From positions 2,542,001 to 2,606,000 of the forward strand of contig NC_026503.1 of the NCBI RefSeq assembly GCF_000182925.2: a stretch of DNA of 64,000 bases, given 5' to 3'. The stretch is from Neurospora crassa OR74A. Its lineage: Eukaryota; Ascomycota; Sordariomycetes; Sordariales; Sordariaceae. The notes beneath the pieces were generated by a model that worked only from the letters and a program-made list of their open reading frames with translations, did not search any database and had not been told where the DNA came from. Of the stretch, positions 11,839-22,697 are shown piece after piece. The position numbers and the translations under genes are program-made. Numbering within the stretch: the first letter of the stretch is position 1; each line of letters opens with the position of its first letter.

Positions 11839-12460
11839 TGTATTCAGTTGCTTGGCTCGGCCCCGGTCCGGTCCGCAACGGAGATATGTAGATGGGACGT
11901 CGGGATAACCGATATCGGAGCGGGGTTTGTGCCCCATCCGGGCCCGGTGGACGGGGTGCAATGGGTATCGCTTTCGGGGTTGTTGTAAAGCCAGCCATCC
12001 GTTGAGAGGAGTTCGGAGTCGGAACTACTGTATACTGTCTGAAATACATCCCGTTGAAAGGATGCACAGATGAACGACTCAAGGAAGAAGGCAAGAGGCA
12101 ATTCGACACCTCGTATCAAGAGAACCTACGTCTCTAATCAACTTTGTAATGACTTTTGCCATGTTCGTTCGAAGAGGTCCTTCCCAATGGTCCCTTTGAA
12201 CATTGCTTCCCGAGCCTCGTACAAGTAGATCGAACCTTCCCGGTTGCGCTTAATAATAATGTAGCAAACTGCGTTTGGATGCAACGTGCAAGTGGCTTTC
12301 CTAACCTGTATAAACCGGACGAATGGTTTTGGATTATTACAACAAAGATGAGAGAAGAAAAGAAAGCCGGACGGACACACGCGGGAGAATATTAATGATT
12401 TACAAAAGTAGAAAAAGGAAAAAAGAAAAAAAAAAAGAAAGCAAAAGGAAGCAAAAACAA

Positions 12461-12557
12461 TGCCCAATAACAGGATTGAACTGTTGACCTTCGCATGACT
12501 TGATATCTCGGGGAGCAGATATTAGTACGACGCTCTAACCAGCTGAGCTAATCGGGC
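12461..12557 (-). tRNA. tRNA-Ile (anticodon AAU) with 23-nt intron
   Basis: On the minus strand, acceptor arm GCCCGAT pairs with ATTGGGC, followed by discriminator A. The D-arm is GCTC/GAGC, the anticodon stem TCGTA/TGCGA, and the T-arm AACAG-TTCAATC-CTGTT. The anticodon AAU is plus-strand 12521-12523. A 23-nt intron (12497-12519) lies one base 3' of the anticodon, the standard nuclear position; the spliced tRNA is 74 nt. A T5 run on the sense strand (12453-12457) follows the 3' end and should act as the Pol III terminator. Confidence 0.9.
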
Positions 12558-13239
12558 TGTTGGTTGACTGCAGTGTATTGCGAAAGCCTTATATTTGAAT
12601 CGTTCCACAAACCTAGGAACATCGGCGTGGAGCTGTTACCCAGACAGATGTTTGATCGTTAGGAAACGTTTGGTAAATTGCTTCAAGTTCGATAGAAGGC
12701 GAGAAAATGAATGAGGGGGTTAGGGCACAAGTGTCCTCTGTTAGTCGCTATGCTGGGCATACTTATGGCGTTGGTGTTCCGTATACATGTGCAATGAACA
12801 GCTTGAAGATGGATGCATATCTTACCTTCGTACATTCCCGTGCACGATAGAAGAATAGTCGCGCGGAGGATCATACTGACGACTATTTAAGAAGGAGCCT
12901 TTACGGAAGCGAGACAAGTGAAAAGCCAAACCGCATCATATTATAACGTCAATGTGTGAGAGATCAGTTGGAAAGCAGAAGGAGGACAAGAGCGAGAACA
13001 TTGTTTATTAGCCTGCCAAGTTGGACAGGCCTTTACGGGGCAGGACTCTCTAACGCCACTGAAGATCAAGAACGAAACCACCAAGCCGTAGAACTGTCTA
13101 TTTCCATACATGTATATTTAGGATCCTATCCCACACGAAAGAGTTGCAGGTAACCATAAAACATCCATAGTGCCTCCCCCCTGATTTCCTGATTTCGTAC
13201 TCCTTTCATGCAAGTCGTGAACCGACAAATCATCACCCA
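12558..13239. other. intergenic, tRNA-Ile upstream and 3' flank of the coiled-coil gene
   Basis: No gene seen. It is the 5' side of the tRNA and the 3' side of the minus-strand gene that ends at 13240. A GGGGGTTAGGG stretch lies near 12714-12724. Confidence 0.5.
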
Positions 13240-15840
13240 TCAAATAACCCTCCAAATAGCTGTCGCTCGCTTCCCCATGATCTCCTCTCCCTCCTTCTCA
13301 TCATCGACCCTATTTAGTCTACGCACCCACTCAATCTCCTCCGCCACGGCTTCCCTTTCAATCTGCGCCATGATTTGTAACTCAGCGAGCATGTTATCCA
13401 CCAAACTTCCGAATCTGCTAAGCGTCCTGACCAGAGGCGACTCGTCATCTTCTCCTTCCTCTCCCTTGTCCGCTTCCCTCTCAATAGCTTCAACCCCTTT
13501 TATTGGTCGCGATGACCGAAAAGAAGACCCATAGTTGGCCTTCGACGACACTCCGCCCAGCTCCCCCAACATCCTCCGCCACTTCTCCAACCGCCTCCCG
13601 AGCGCAACGCACTCATTCTTCCATTCAAGATCCATACCCCCGATCATTTCCACCTCCCCATTCGCATCTAGCATCAACGCCCCATCCCGGCCATCTTCAT
13701 TATCCGCTGCGCTTCTTCTCCGTTCCTCCAATATCCTCCCCGCCCTTCCAGCCCACACCTCAAAGGCGCGCACCACACGCGTGTACTTCCCAATGGTAAC
13801 ACCCGATGAAGAAGACGGAGACGAAAGGTCGCTCATAGCCCACACCCCCGAAATCACTTCATCCAACGCCTGTAGTTTTGTCTGGTCCAATGTTCCCCCA
13901 AACCCAGCCATAGCAAGCAAGCCCTCCACAACCCCCTCCTCCCCCTCCTTCCCCTCCATCTCCCCAACCGTTCTCTCCTCCGCCCTCACCCTCTCCCACA
14001 TTTCCTGCAACTTCCCCCTAGCATCTTCCTCCCACTCCTCCTTTACCCGCTTCGCCTCCTGATGTAGCAAGTGCGACTGCAACAGTTCCGTCTGTAGCCG
14101 AGAAATCTCGGCGGAGAGAGCAACGTTTGCCGGCTGCTTGGAGGGCGTGGGAGGAGCGAGGAAGGAAGATGTCAGTGGCTTGGGCAAGAGCGGGATCTGG
14201 GCCGGAGTGTAGTGTTGTTGGTACGTGTCGAAGTTATGACGGGGCTGCTGCTGCTGCTGGGGGGCGGCGAGGGAGGATGTCGAAGACGCAAGAGGTTCGG
14301 GTATATGGGGTTTGGGCTTTAGTTTGACAACGTTCCTGGTCGCGGCGGCTGAGGGTGCCGTGATTGGCTGGCGCAAGGGAGGGGATTTGGTGACGGCGGT
14401 TGTGGTGGTTGCTGTTGTAGAAGGGGGCCTAGTTGAGGATAATACTTTTGGTGCCAGCTTTACAGTATTTGCTATTGCTGCTTCGGGGGCTTGTAAGGAG
14501 AGTGGTCTCCTGGAAGCAGCAAGACGCTGAGTCTGTGTCGTTGTTGTACTCACCGCTGTCCTTTCCGTTGTTCCTGTGGTGGTCGCGATATTGGTAGTAG
14601 AAACTGAAGATGCTGAGTTTTGCCGTTTGTGCGCTGGTGATGACCTTAGTCCGGTTCCAGTCACTGCTTTGGGCGTCCCTCCTGTCGTTGCTATCTCTGG
14701 CTTAGCGGTGGCAGGAGACCGTCTGAGTGCGTTGGCCGATATGAGTGACTGTGGCCTACTTTTACCAGGAGTGCTTGGTGGTGGAACTCCTTTGGAAGCG
14801 TTTTTGGGCGGATCACTCCCACTCCCAACTCCAGAAACACTGATGTCTTTACCTACGGCAGTTTTTGAGAACGCGGTGGCAGAAATTCCTGATACTGCTG
14901 TGCTTCTTGATACCGGTTTCGGCGTTGTTGGTTTCGGCGAGCTTATTGTTGCTGACTGAGTACGCGCATGCCCTCTCCCCCTTTGACCAATGCCTGTATC
15001 TATTTTGGACCTAGAACCAGATGCACCTGTTACTCTTGGGCTAGTGATGGTGGCTAATGAACCTGCACCCGACGAAGTAGTTGGACGAGTCATTCCAAAC
15101 GATCCTGAAAATGATGGCGGTGTTGTGGTAGGTGGTGATAGAGGAGTAGTTCTCGCGGTCACATCAGTCGCGGGTATTTTGGGAGCGCGATTACGGAGAG
15201 GTTGTCTGAGGCTAGTTGTTGACAATGTTGTCGACTTTGTGGCAGTTGTTGATGTTCTTGATGGTTGTAGTGCCATTGCTGCTCCCGATACAACCCGGTT
15301 CCCAGAACCACTGGAGATCCCAGTTCCAACTTCCGCGCCAGTCCTTTCGCCTGCATTTTCAACTTTCCTCCCCTCTTGCTTCAATCTAGTACTAGCCAGT
15401 CGATTAAGCCCTCCAGAGGATGGTGGTTTGATATTGCTGCTGGTGGTGCCGCTTTTAGTACCAGTAACACTAGCCGTCCTTTTGATTCCGCTCCCGCTGA
15501 TCGCCGTGCCAATGTTGCTGGTGGCGACAGTCCGAGAAACCATTCCTGGCGCAGCCAAAGCTCCTTTTGTTGTTGATGGCGTTTGAATCATCGAGACGGG
15601 CCGTTGCTTTGACGTTCTTACTCCTGCGCCCCTAGCGATATTGCTGCCAGCAGACGTACCAACTGCGGCGGTAATGGTAGTATCCTTCATCAGTCCCGCG
15701 GTGCTCATTGGTTTCCGGAGTGATTGAGTGCGATCCAGTGCACTTGGCTTTAAGGAAGGCGTTGGGGAGGACATGGTACCGGAGAGTTTCCTCCTCTTGA
15801 GAGGCGGGGATGTGATGGTGTTGTCAACAGTGTCCGTCAT
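13240..15840 (-). CDS. hypothetical Ser/Thr-rich protein with C-terminal coiled coils
   Basis: 866 aa, uninterrupted, from ATG at 15838-15840. I do not recognise the family. Residues 1-~560 are disordered-looking, dominated by Ser, Thr, Pro, Gly and Ala, with a basic nuclear-localisation-like SPPLKRRKLSG near residue 11 and a poly-Gln patch (PQQQQQPRH) before the ordered part. Residues ~574-650 (starting SAEISRLQTELLQ, then KRVKEEWEEDARGKLQEMW) and the last ~60 residues (SRFGSLVDNMLAELQIMAQ, IEREAVAEEIEWVRRLNRV) look like amphipathic helices or coiled coils. The layout (basic, phosphorylatable N-terminus plus helical tail) would suit a nuclear or cytoskeletal scaffold; this is inference only. 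It lies tail-to-head with the next minus-strand gene, ~1 kb apart. Confidence 0.8.
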   Translation of the reverse strand: MTDTVDNTITSPPLKRRKLSGTMSSPTPSLKPSALDRTQSLRKPMSTAGLMKDTTITAAVGTSAGSNIARGAGVRTSKQRPVSMIQTPSTTKGALAAPGMVSRTVATSNIGTAISGSGIKRTASVTGTKSGTTSSNIKPPSSGGLNRLASTRLKQEGRKVENAGERTGAEVGTGISSGSGNRVVSGAAMALQPSRTSTTATKSTTLSTTSLRQPLRNRAPKIPATDVTARTTPLSPPTTTPPSFSGSFGMTRPTTSSGAGSLATITSPRVTGASGSRSKIDTGIGQRGRGHARTQSATISSPKPTTPKPVSRSTAVSGISATAFSKTAVGKDISVSGVGSGSDPPKNASKGVPPPSTPGKSRPQSLISANALRRSPATAKPEIATTGGTPKAVTGTGLRSSPAHKRQNSASSVSTTNIATTTGTTERTAVSTTTTQTQRLAASRRPLSLQAPEAAIANTVKLAPKVLSSTRPPSTTATTTTAVTKSPPLRQPITAPSAAATRNVVKLKPKPHIPEPLASSTSSLAAPQQQQQPRHNFDTYQQHYTPAQIPLLPKPLTSSFLAPPTPSKQPANVALSAEISRLQTELLQSHLLHQEAKRVKEEWEEDARGKLQEMWERVRAEERTVGEMEGKEGEEGVVEGLLAMAGFGGTLDQTKLQALDEVISGVWAMSDLSSPSSSSGVTIGKYTRVVRAFEVWAGRAGRILEERRRSAADNEDGRDGALMLDANGEVEMIGGMDLEWKNECVALGRRLEKWRRMLGELGGVSSKANYGSSFRSSRPIKGVEAIEREADKGEEGEDDESPLVRTLSRFGSLVDNMLAELQIMAQIEREAVAEEIEWVRRLNRVDDEKEGEEIMGKRATAIWRVI

Positions 15841-16826
15841 TCATTCGTGAAGCTGTGACTTATGGGTGCTGGTCTGTTGAATTATCGGGTTGGAAAGATC
15901 AATCTTGTGTGTCCAGAAGATATTGGGATGGAGTTTAGACGAAGCCACTGCGAACAACCCAATTGTTCGATGGATGTACACAATGCAGGTTGGTTAGGTC
16001 GGCAGTTATGGTTCAAAACCGGACATTTGTTACTTACCATGGGAACGCGTACAGTATTTTACGTGTTCCCGCATGTTCGGATACGTCCCCGTTCCCGCTC
16101 CTGCTTTCCATGTTTCGGTGGCCGTCTCCAGGGGGTTACAACGTGGTTGCCACAAAGTCTTCAGCGTGCCCGGCCTTCACACCCCTGGAACCCGCTAAAA
16201 GCTGGGGCCTGTCACTGCGGGCCGTTACTGAATTCCGGGTGGAAGGGTGGACGCCCGTCACTCTACACTAGGTACACCTGCAGCCGAAGAGGCGGGACCG
16301 ATCGCCAGGGCAGATCCAGCGGGACCTGGATGGATGATCTAAACCACGGCAGCCCATCCGATACTGTATTCAACTTGCGACTGAGCTCAACCAAACGCCC
16401 GTTAGTCTTTTTCACACCGGGCTTCAGAAAGTTACTTCTTCAGGAAAACATTGTCGAGTTCTCATTACAAAGTAAAGTGGCTCTATCATTTTTCAATGGA
16501 GTGTGCCTCCATCATCCATACACCACTACCTACAGCAAAGTCAATCCAAAGAAAGGCCCCAAGAAAATTAGAAAAAAAAGTGCATCACCATCATGTTTCC
16601 CATCCAATCAGATATACCAATGACTTCTTTCAGTATCTTGCCTCGCAAATCACGTCAAACATATGTACCCCAAATGCCAACCCACTCTACAACTTATTAC
16701 TGCCAGCCATGCGACAAATAGCATCAAGCAATTCCTACGCCAACGCCTGTTTTCTCTTTGCAGTATGCAGTTCTTTATGCTTCCTCCCAAACTTGTTTCC
16801 TAATTTTCAACACTCCACCCTTGCGA
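15841..16826. other. intergenic between two minus-strand genes
   Basis: About 1 kb: presumed promoter of the coiled-coil gene and 3' flank of the Cys-cluster gene. A plus-strand frame at 15862-16623 shows no family signal. No RNA gene seen. Confidence 0.5.
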
Positions 16827-19535
16827 TTACTGTGTCTCAACGGCATAAAGCACCCCGTTCTCTGTTGGTGGCCCGCTGCTAAAACCGTTCTGGTCCGCGT
16901 ATTGGACTCCTGGGGTTATTTGGCCGTTCTCATCCTCCTCATTGAATCGTCTGCTCTCTTCCACATGGCGCAAAAGCTGCTTTAAATTGCCTCCAAACAC
17001 CTTCAAACCTTTGGTGCAGGGAAGGCAGATGTTGAGGGCGCAGGCACTGCAAATGTAGCAATCCACATGCTGTCTCTCACCACAAGTGCGGCAGGCAATT
17101 CGATTATATTTCTGTCGGCTCGGCGTCATGTACCTGTGGCTCGTGAGGCACCGGTAGTGTTTGTCCGTAAGAGGGGGCGCATCGAGTACTCCGTCGGCTG
17201 GCAATGGTGTGCACCAGTTCTTCTTCTTCTTCTTCAGGAAGAAAGCCACGCCGGGGTTATCGGTCCTCTCGGGCCAGGACTGCTCCTCGGGCTCCTCCTC
17301 GTCCGAGATCACGGCAATCTCGTTGTCCACATATCTCTGCTTTGGCGGTCGGAGGGTCTCGACAGATACAGCAGAGCCGGATTCGGATACGGAGCCATGA
17401 TCTATGGTACCATTGGAGTATTGGTGATATTCGTCCTGGACTTGAATTTGGGGAGTAGGATATGCGGGTTGGTATCCGTTGCCGGTTTTGGATGTGGTTC
17501 GAGTGGGAAACGGGGCTGCATTGGGGGCCGGGGGCCGCTCTACAGGGCGCCCCCGGTTGGCCGCAGGAGAAGCGGGGAGTCCAACAGGCGAGCGCACGGA
17601 GAGCCCGGCGGCATCATTGTTTTGTTCGCTTGGAGCCAGATTTGAATTGTTCACCGACCGCATCTGGGAGTCGTACCCTCCAACTGCTTTCCGCTGAATC
17701 GCGGGTCTGTTTCCACCTTGTACATCTGTCGATGGCACTTGTTGTACCGACGGCTCCCAATGCGGCTGCTTGACTTCGTACTGTCCATAGTCGGGTGCGG
17801 GATGGTAGGCGACGGAAGGAGCGGTAGTGGCGGCAGGCAGCCCATTGCTGGTTTCGAATGGCGGTTGCGACACTGCCTTTTCTGCGGGCGTACCCGCTCT
17901 CGGTGTGTCGTCGCGGCTCTTCTTTCTCAAGTGGGATTTGGCTTGGCCCATCGTATCCTGAACCTGGGGAATGACTTGTTGACGAGAGGCTGAAGGACGG
18001 ATGTTTCTCCCAGGAAGAGCATTAGCAGTGGTTCTATGCGCTGGGGCACGGTAATTGTTATTGGCTGCAGGTGGGGATGCGTCGACGTGCCCTGGCGACA
18101 AAGGCGGTGTTACTGTTGGCTGGGCGTCGGCGGTGCGCGAAGCAGCATAAGATTGAATTTGGCCTGATTCGGCCGTGGATCCGTTGCTGGAATCAAGTTT
18201 CAGGTCCGCAACCACCAAGTTCTTTTCACTTTTCACCGATCTCCGTCTCCAGAGCTCTCCGTGCTGGGGAGAAGTGTTTGAGCCGTTGATCGAGATCGGC
18301 GCGATTTGCGCCCCTGTCGAAGCTTGTTCTGTTTCTGGTCGGACTATTTTCGGCGGGGTCTCTGGCCTTGGACGGTTAAGATGCGCGTCTTTCTCTTTCA
18401 CTGGAGGCGCGGGCGGTGCCGGCGGCAATTCTCGCTCTGATTGTGCGAAATTTCGAGACCTGTCTGCTTCCCTTTTTTGTTCATGGCTGTTGGAATATGG
18501 GACTTGTCCGACCAGTCTCGAAGACGTTGTGCTTAAGTTGGGCTCCTTGGAATCGGGAAAGCTATGGGTAGAGTTTGTCGAGGATCTCGGGGTTGATCCA
18601 GGACTGCCATCCGAATATGCCCACACGATGCTGGATACGGACCCGGCTGGTGACACGGGAACCGAAGTTTCGGGCGACACGGCGGGCTTAAGATTTGCTG
18701 ACGCCGAGGCCGAAGCCGGAACCGAAGCCGGGACTGGGGCTAAGTGGGGTGGTGAGGATGGCCGGGAAGCTGCGATGGGCTTTAGGGTGGGCGAGTCTGG
18801 GGAAACCGCAACCGACGTGGGAGAATTCACAAGCGAAGGTGAAGTAGGGGAACTTATGCCAGGACGAACAGGCCGTCTGGGTATCGACATGGGCGGTAGG
18901 GGCGGCAGCGGAGCATTCCAAGGTTTGGCGTTGGAAGCGGCTGTCGGGGTAGGGGGTGTGGAGGCCGCGTTGGCAGTCGTGATCATAGTAGCTGCCTTCT
19001 GCCTATCAGCTCCGAGATGCTGCGACCCGGCCGTTCTTTCCCAGCTGGGTGCTTCCACAGCAGATCTAGGCGCTGGCAGCAACTTTGGTTTTGCTTGCTG
19101 TGGCGGCGGAGGAGGCGGCGCAGTGGGAGGACCAGTTGGGGGACCAGAGATACCAGTACGAGTCTGGATTGGTGCAACAGGTAGCTTCTTGTCCAATGGG
19201 CTCAAAGCTGACGTTGCTGATGTCGGCGTTGCTGCTATGGGCGTTGTTGTTGTTGTCGTTGGCGGCGCGGATTTGGGCGGTGCTGGACTTCTGGTTGTTG
19301 CTCCTCCTGTGGTTGCTTCTGGCGATAGCAACGATTGGTCGGGAGCCTTCGATTGGGCCCCGTCAAAACGAAGCAACTCAGAGAGCTCGAGTTTGGGAAG
19401 ATCGGGGAGGTCCAAATCCAATCTGTTTGGTCCGGCATTGGACGGCGGGGTTGGGTGTGCTTTTGAGAAAAGTGATCTGCCCTTCTCTCCCCCAGCGGAC
19501 CGCTTCCTCCTCAAGAAATTTGCAGCTGCTTCCAT
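16827..19535 (-). CDS. hypothetical low-complexity protein with C-terminal Cys/His cluster
   Basis: 902 aa, one exon, from ATG at 19533-19535 (MEAAANFLRRKRSAGG); the frame stays open for 12 codons upstream but with no ATG. Residues 1-~780 are Pro/Ser/Ala/Thr-rich and probably disordered, with a basic start and an acidic LDLDLPDLPKLELSELLRFD patch near residue 40. After a KKKKK run, residues ~800-850 hold a compact cluster: CRTCGERQHVDCYICSAC followed by ALNICLPC, i.e. CxxC-x4-HxxC-x2-CxxC-x4-CxxC. This spacing could bind one or two zinc ions. I cannot assign it to a named zinc-finger family. The arrangement suggests a fungal adaptor or regulatory protein, not an enzyme. Confidence 0.82.
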   Translation of the reverse strand: MEAAANFLRRKRSAGGEKGRSLFSKAHPTPPSNAGPNRLDLDLPDLPKLELSELLRFDGAQSKAPDQSLLSPEATTGGATTRSPAPPKSAPPTTTTTTPIAATPTSATSALSPLDKKLPVAPIQTRTGISGPPTGPPTAPPPPPPQQAKPKLLPAPRSAVEAPSWERTAGSQHLGADRQKAATMITTANAASTPPTPTAASNAKPWNAPLPPLPPMSIPRRPVRPGISSPTSPSLVNSPTSVAVSPDSPTLKPIAASRPSSPPHLAPVPASVPASASASANLKPAVSPETSVPVSPAGSVSSIVWAYSDGSPGSTPRSSTNSTHSFPDSKEPNLSTTSSRLVGQVPYSNSHEQKREADRSRNFAQSERELPPAPPAPPVKEKDAHLNRPRPETPPKIVRPETEQASTGAQIAPISINGSNTSPQHGELWRRRSVKSEKNLVVADLKLDSSNGSTAESGQIQSYAASRTADAQPTVTPPLSPGHVDASPPAANNNYRAPAHRTTANALPGRNIRPSASRQQVIPQVQDTMGQAKSHLRKKSRDDTPRAGTPAEKAVSQPPFETSNGLPAATTAPSVAYHPAPDYGQYEVKQPHWEPSVQQVPSTDVQGGNRPAIQRKAVGGYDSQMRSVNNSNLAPSEQNNDAAGLSVRSPVGLPASPAANRGRPVERPPAPNAAPFPTRTTSKTGNGYQPAYPTPQIQVQDEYHQYSNGTIDHGSVSESGSAVSVETLRPPKQRYVDNEIAVISDEEEPEEQSWPERTDNPGVAFFLKKKKKNWCTPLPADGVLDAPPLTDKHYRCLTSHRYMTPSRQKYNRIACRTCGERQHVDCYICSACALNICLPCTKGLKVFGGNLKQLLRHVEESRRFNEEDENGQITPGVQYADQNGFSSGPPTENGVLYAVETQ

Positions 19536-22500
19536 GATGGAGAGTGATTGTCCGACTCGATGCTCCTTCAAGAAACCGTCTCTCGGGTGCTAGGCGTGTC
19601 TCAGTATCTCCCCTTTCCCCGGAAAGCACAGGATACGAGTTCCAGATTCCCTGTCAATAAGAGGATATCGTGTGACTCGGCTCAGGACTGGGAGACAGAA
19701 TGGCAAGCAGGATGGTCTGAGGGCAGCGATTTGGTCCAACTCCAAAAGTCCGGTTGAGTGTGATCGATGCGGCGGTTCTCTAGGACAAGAAACAAGGCCC
19801 GCATGTGGTGTTGCACATGAAGTGGGAGGGTTCGTATGATCTTCGTCGAGGCGACTCCCGGCGGGTTGCCGGTTGGGAAGAGATGGTGATACGACTGCGC
19901 CGGAATCCCACTGGCGGCAGTGAGACCTTACTTCGTGCAAGAGATATAGATGGCCACGCGAAAGAGTTTGAGACGAGCAATCGTGCGTACGGTAGGTAGG
20001 TCAGCTCAGGTATATGCGAAGACGGCAACTCGATAAAATTCGAGACGACACTGCAGACGATGAAGTCGCATTTCGACAAGGTTACATAGAGGTAACCTCA
20101 CCCCCCTGGCTCCCATGAGCCCTATTCCCTGCAAGACTCGAGGCGGCCCATATGGAAATTAGTTGGATCGCCCTAAAGGGACCCTTTCCCCTGCCGTCAC
20201 ATTGTCCCATGTTCTTCTGAAACAGCCGCTCACGATGAGCCAAACGGTCAAGTCTGTGATATTCAATTTGGCACGAACGAAGTCAAAGTCGCTCGTGCAG
20301 TTGTTGTTGTTGTTGCCTGTTGCTGTTACATGAGGCTTGCCCTTAATCACAGATGTCTGATGATCTTCACATCTTCACCAAGCAGTAAAAGCCTTCGGGC
20401 TGCTGGACGTCTACAAACATCCACAGGCCCATCAGATGCGCAACGATATGTCACATACTGTATATGCAAAGTCTGCACTTAACCCGAGAGCGAATTGCAG
20501 CATTCACTCTGCGAAGATGATTTGAAGCCATGTTCGGTGCATCTGTGTGGTTCTGGAAGAAATCAGATGGATCATGGGATGCCAGGAAGTGGCGCAAACG
20601 GCTTCAGGCGTGTTGCGTACATCGGCACTTGTAGATGAATGGTAGTAATCCCGCAGCGTGCAAGGGGATAGCTTCGGAAGAGATACCCCTTTACCCGACG
20701 CTGGGACCGAAGACCGAAGACCGGGTGACAGCCTCAATGCAAATGAATCACCCTAATGCCATCATCAACATCATCTGAACCTTCAGACGAAAGTATGGCC
20801 GGATCGGTGACAAACCGAGGTTCAGACGGAGACTAGAAACATAAAAGTCCACCTAGATGAAGCAAGTTGAAGATTCTCCCGGGATACAGAATTCAGTACA
20901 ATGGGTCCCGAGATTCGAATTTTTCCTTCAATTTATGCATGACATTCCGTCTGTAGCCAGGATACGCTATTCCGTTCCTGGCAAGCGTGATCCTTTGCCC
21001 CCCTGAAGAATTTCACATGACGCAACTGCTAAACCTCAACATGAGAAAGCAAAAGAAGAAAAGCATTCCAGTCATCACTTCAAGCCACACTCACACAATA
21101 CCAGAGACTAACAAAACACAAGGACGTAAGACTTGTTGGCAAGACAAATTCATACATCGTAATAGCCAATTGCTATCGTCGCACGACCCTCGGTTTGCGA
21201 CCTTGAAAAGTCGATACGGAGGGAGCACGGATGGCCTGCTACATACCTCTACTTGGCAAACATTGTGCGGGGCGGATACGGAGCACCTCTAACCTCTACG
21301 GCCAGCAGCGGGCTCCGCATGGATTACACTCCAGTTCCTTTCGGTGCCGATATGCACGGCGAACATGATGCAGGACAAGGGAACATCCGGTTCTCCGCAT
21401 ATAGTGTATGTAGTGTACAGTAGTATCTAGACTACCTACTGGCTCTTATCCCTCGCGTTCCTTCCTTTTTCTCCTTTCCATCCTCTCTCTTCCTGGCATC
21501 GAAGGTCTGTCATCCAGCTGGAGTTTAGAGGTACATGCGGTTGTTCCCGCGTCCACTTCCCCGATCCGGTTCTTCAATTCCTGGCACCCTTCTCCTTCTA
21601 CGTGTACACACCTACGCCATACGTTGAAATGATCGACGAAGTAAGTCTGGGGCTCTCTGTGCCTTTCAACGTAACCCGCAATAGCACCCAGACCAATCAT
21701 CCTTGGCTTCGAAGAAGCTTCCCGAGCTTCAGGTTGGATGTACACCAATTCGGCTTGATGCAGGTCCCAGAGACACAGAGTAACATTTGGGTCCGGGTCA
21801 TTACATGATGAACTGAAGAGGTTTAAATACGATGACCCTCGTCGCCGCAAGAACTCGGCACACAAACACCACTTATTGAGATGGATTGGGACTTCTGGGG
21901 TTATTCGCGCTCTCGTTTTGGGAGAGCCATGTCCGCTATGGGACAGGGTTGCACGACAACTGCAAGTAGCAGCAGCCGCGACGAGATATGTTGCCAACTG
22001 GATGACGCTTGTTCACGAGACGACCACTTGGGCCGGGGTTTTGACGTATCGCACTTACACCAGTTGTTGCCTTGGCATTGCGAGACTCAAGGCTGTCTAT
22101 GTTCTCGAAAAGAACTTGTATTCTCCAAGCCAAGTCATCCGCGTCCTGTGCCCCAAGACTATACTGATGACCACCTTGTGATGATGGGTCCGGCATGGCA
22201 CAGATGCGTCCGTTGCCCAAGCGGCGGTGTTCCCGGCCTTGGCAGGCCAACTCCCTAGTGGAGGAAGGGGCATTGACTTCGTCCTAAGAGTTGGTGGTGT
22301 TGTTGTTGTTGTTGTTGTTTATCCTTTAAGCTGGTCGGTGCCCCCTCCTGCCAAACCAACAACACACGACCATGATCTACCCTCGTATCGGGACGGCAGA
22401 ATAACAATGCGGTGACCCTCAATACCGCCCCGCTGAGAAAAAGCTGCGGCGGAGGCGTTTACTCCCTTCGTCCAGACTGGAACTTGCTCATGTCATCTGT

Positions 22501-22697
22501 ATCGGCTCCTCCATGGAGCCTCTACGATGGCAAACAGGCACACCGAGCATCAACGTGGTGAAGAGTTCGCTGGTAAACACTTCACTGCCCTTGAGCCGTC
22601 TAAGATCATCTATAAATAACTAGCTGTGTGGTTGTGAGGTTGTCTCCCTTTTACCTCCTACAATCAAGCAGAATCAACCGCCGAACACCCAGACGCG
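19536..22697. other. intergenic, divergent promoters of Cys-cluster gene and GH76 gene
   Basis: About 3.2 kb with no recognisable gene on either strand; small frames only. Short GTTGTTGTTG runs occur near 20300 and 22297. The two flanking genes point away from each other, so both promoters must be here. Confidence 0.55.
22611..22618 (+). promoter_or_regulatory. TATA-box-like element of the GH76 gene
   Basis: TATAAATA lies 87 nt upstream of the GH76 start codon, a suitable distance for a core promoter with a short leader. TATA boxes are typical of regulated, extracellular-enzyme genes in fungi. No transcription start data are available here. Confidence 0.55.

Larger units (their letters stand above)
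9086..12460. other. intergenic region with homopolymer and G-rich tracts
   Basis: The 3' flank of the STB3-like gene, then DNA with no recognisable gene. The longest reading frame (10354-11328, +) runs through a C-homopolymer and a GGGGC repeat and has no family resemblance. Simple repeats: C17 (10574-10590), GGGGC repeat (10785-10821) and G28 (11811-11838). A T-run (about 11749-11762) precedes the G-run. Confidence 0.6.

Noticed and set aside
14312-15586. Plus-strand open frames opposite the coiled-coil gene
   Set aside because: Val/Leu/Gly-rich mirror images of Ser/Thr-rich minus-strand codons; no start context or motif.
15862-16623. Plus-strand open frame of ~250 codons between two minus-strand genes
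   Set aside because: No family resemblance and atypical composition; regarded as chance.
18175-19593. Long plus-strand open frame (~470 codons) antisense to the Cys-cluster gene
   Set aside because: It mirrors the Pro/Ser/Ala low-complexity codons of the minus-strand gene and shows no domain; treated as a compositional shadow.
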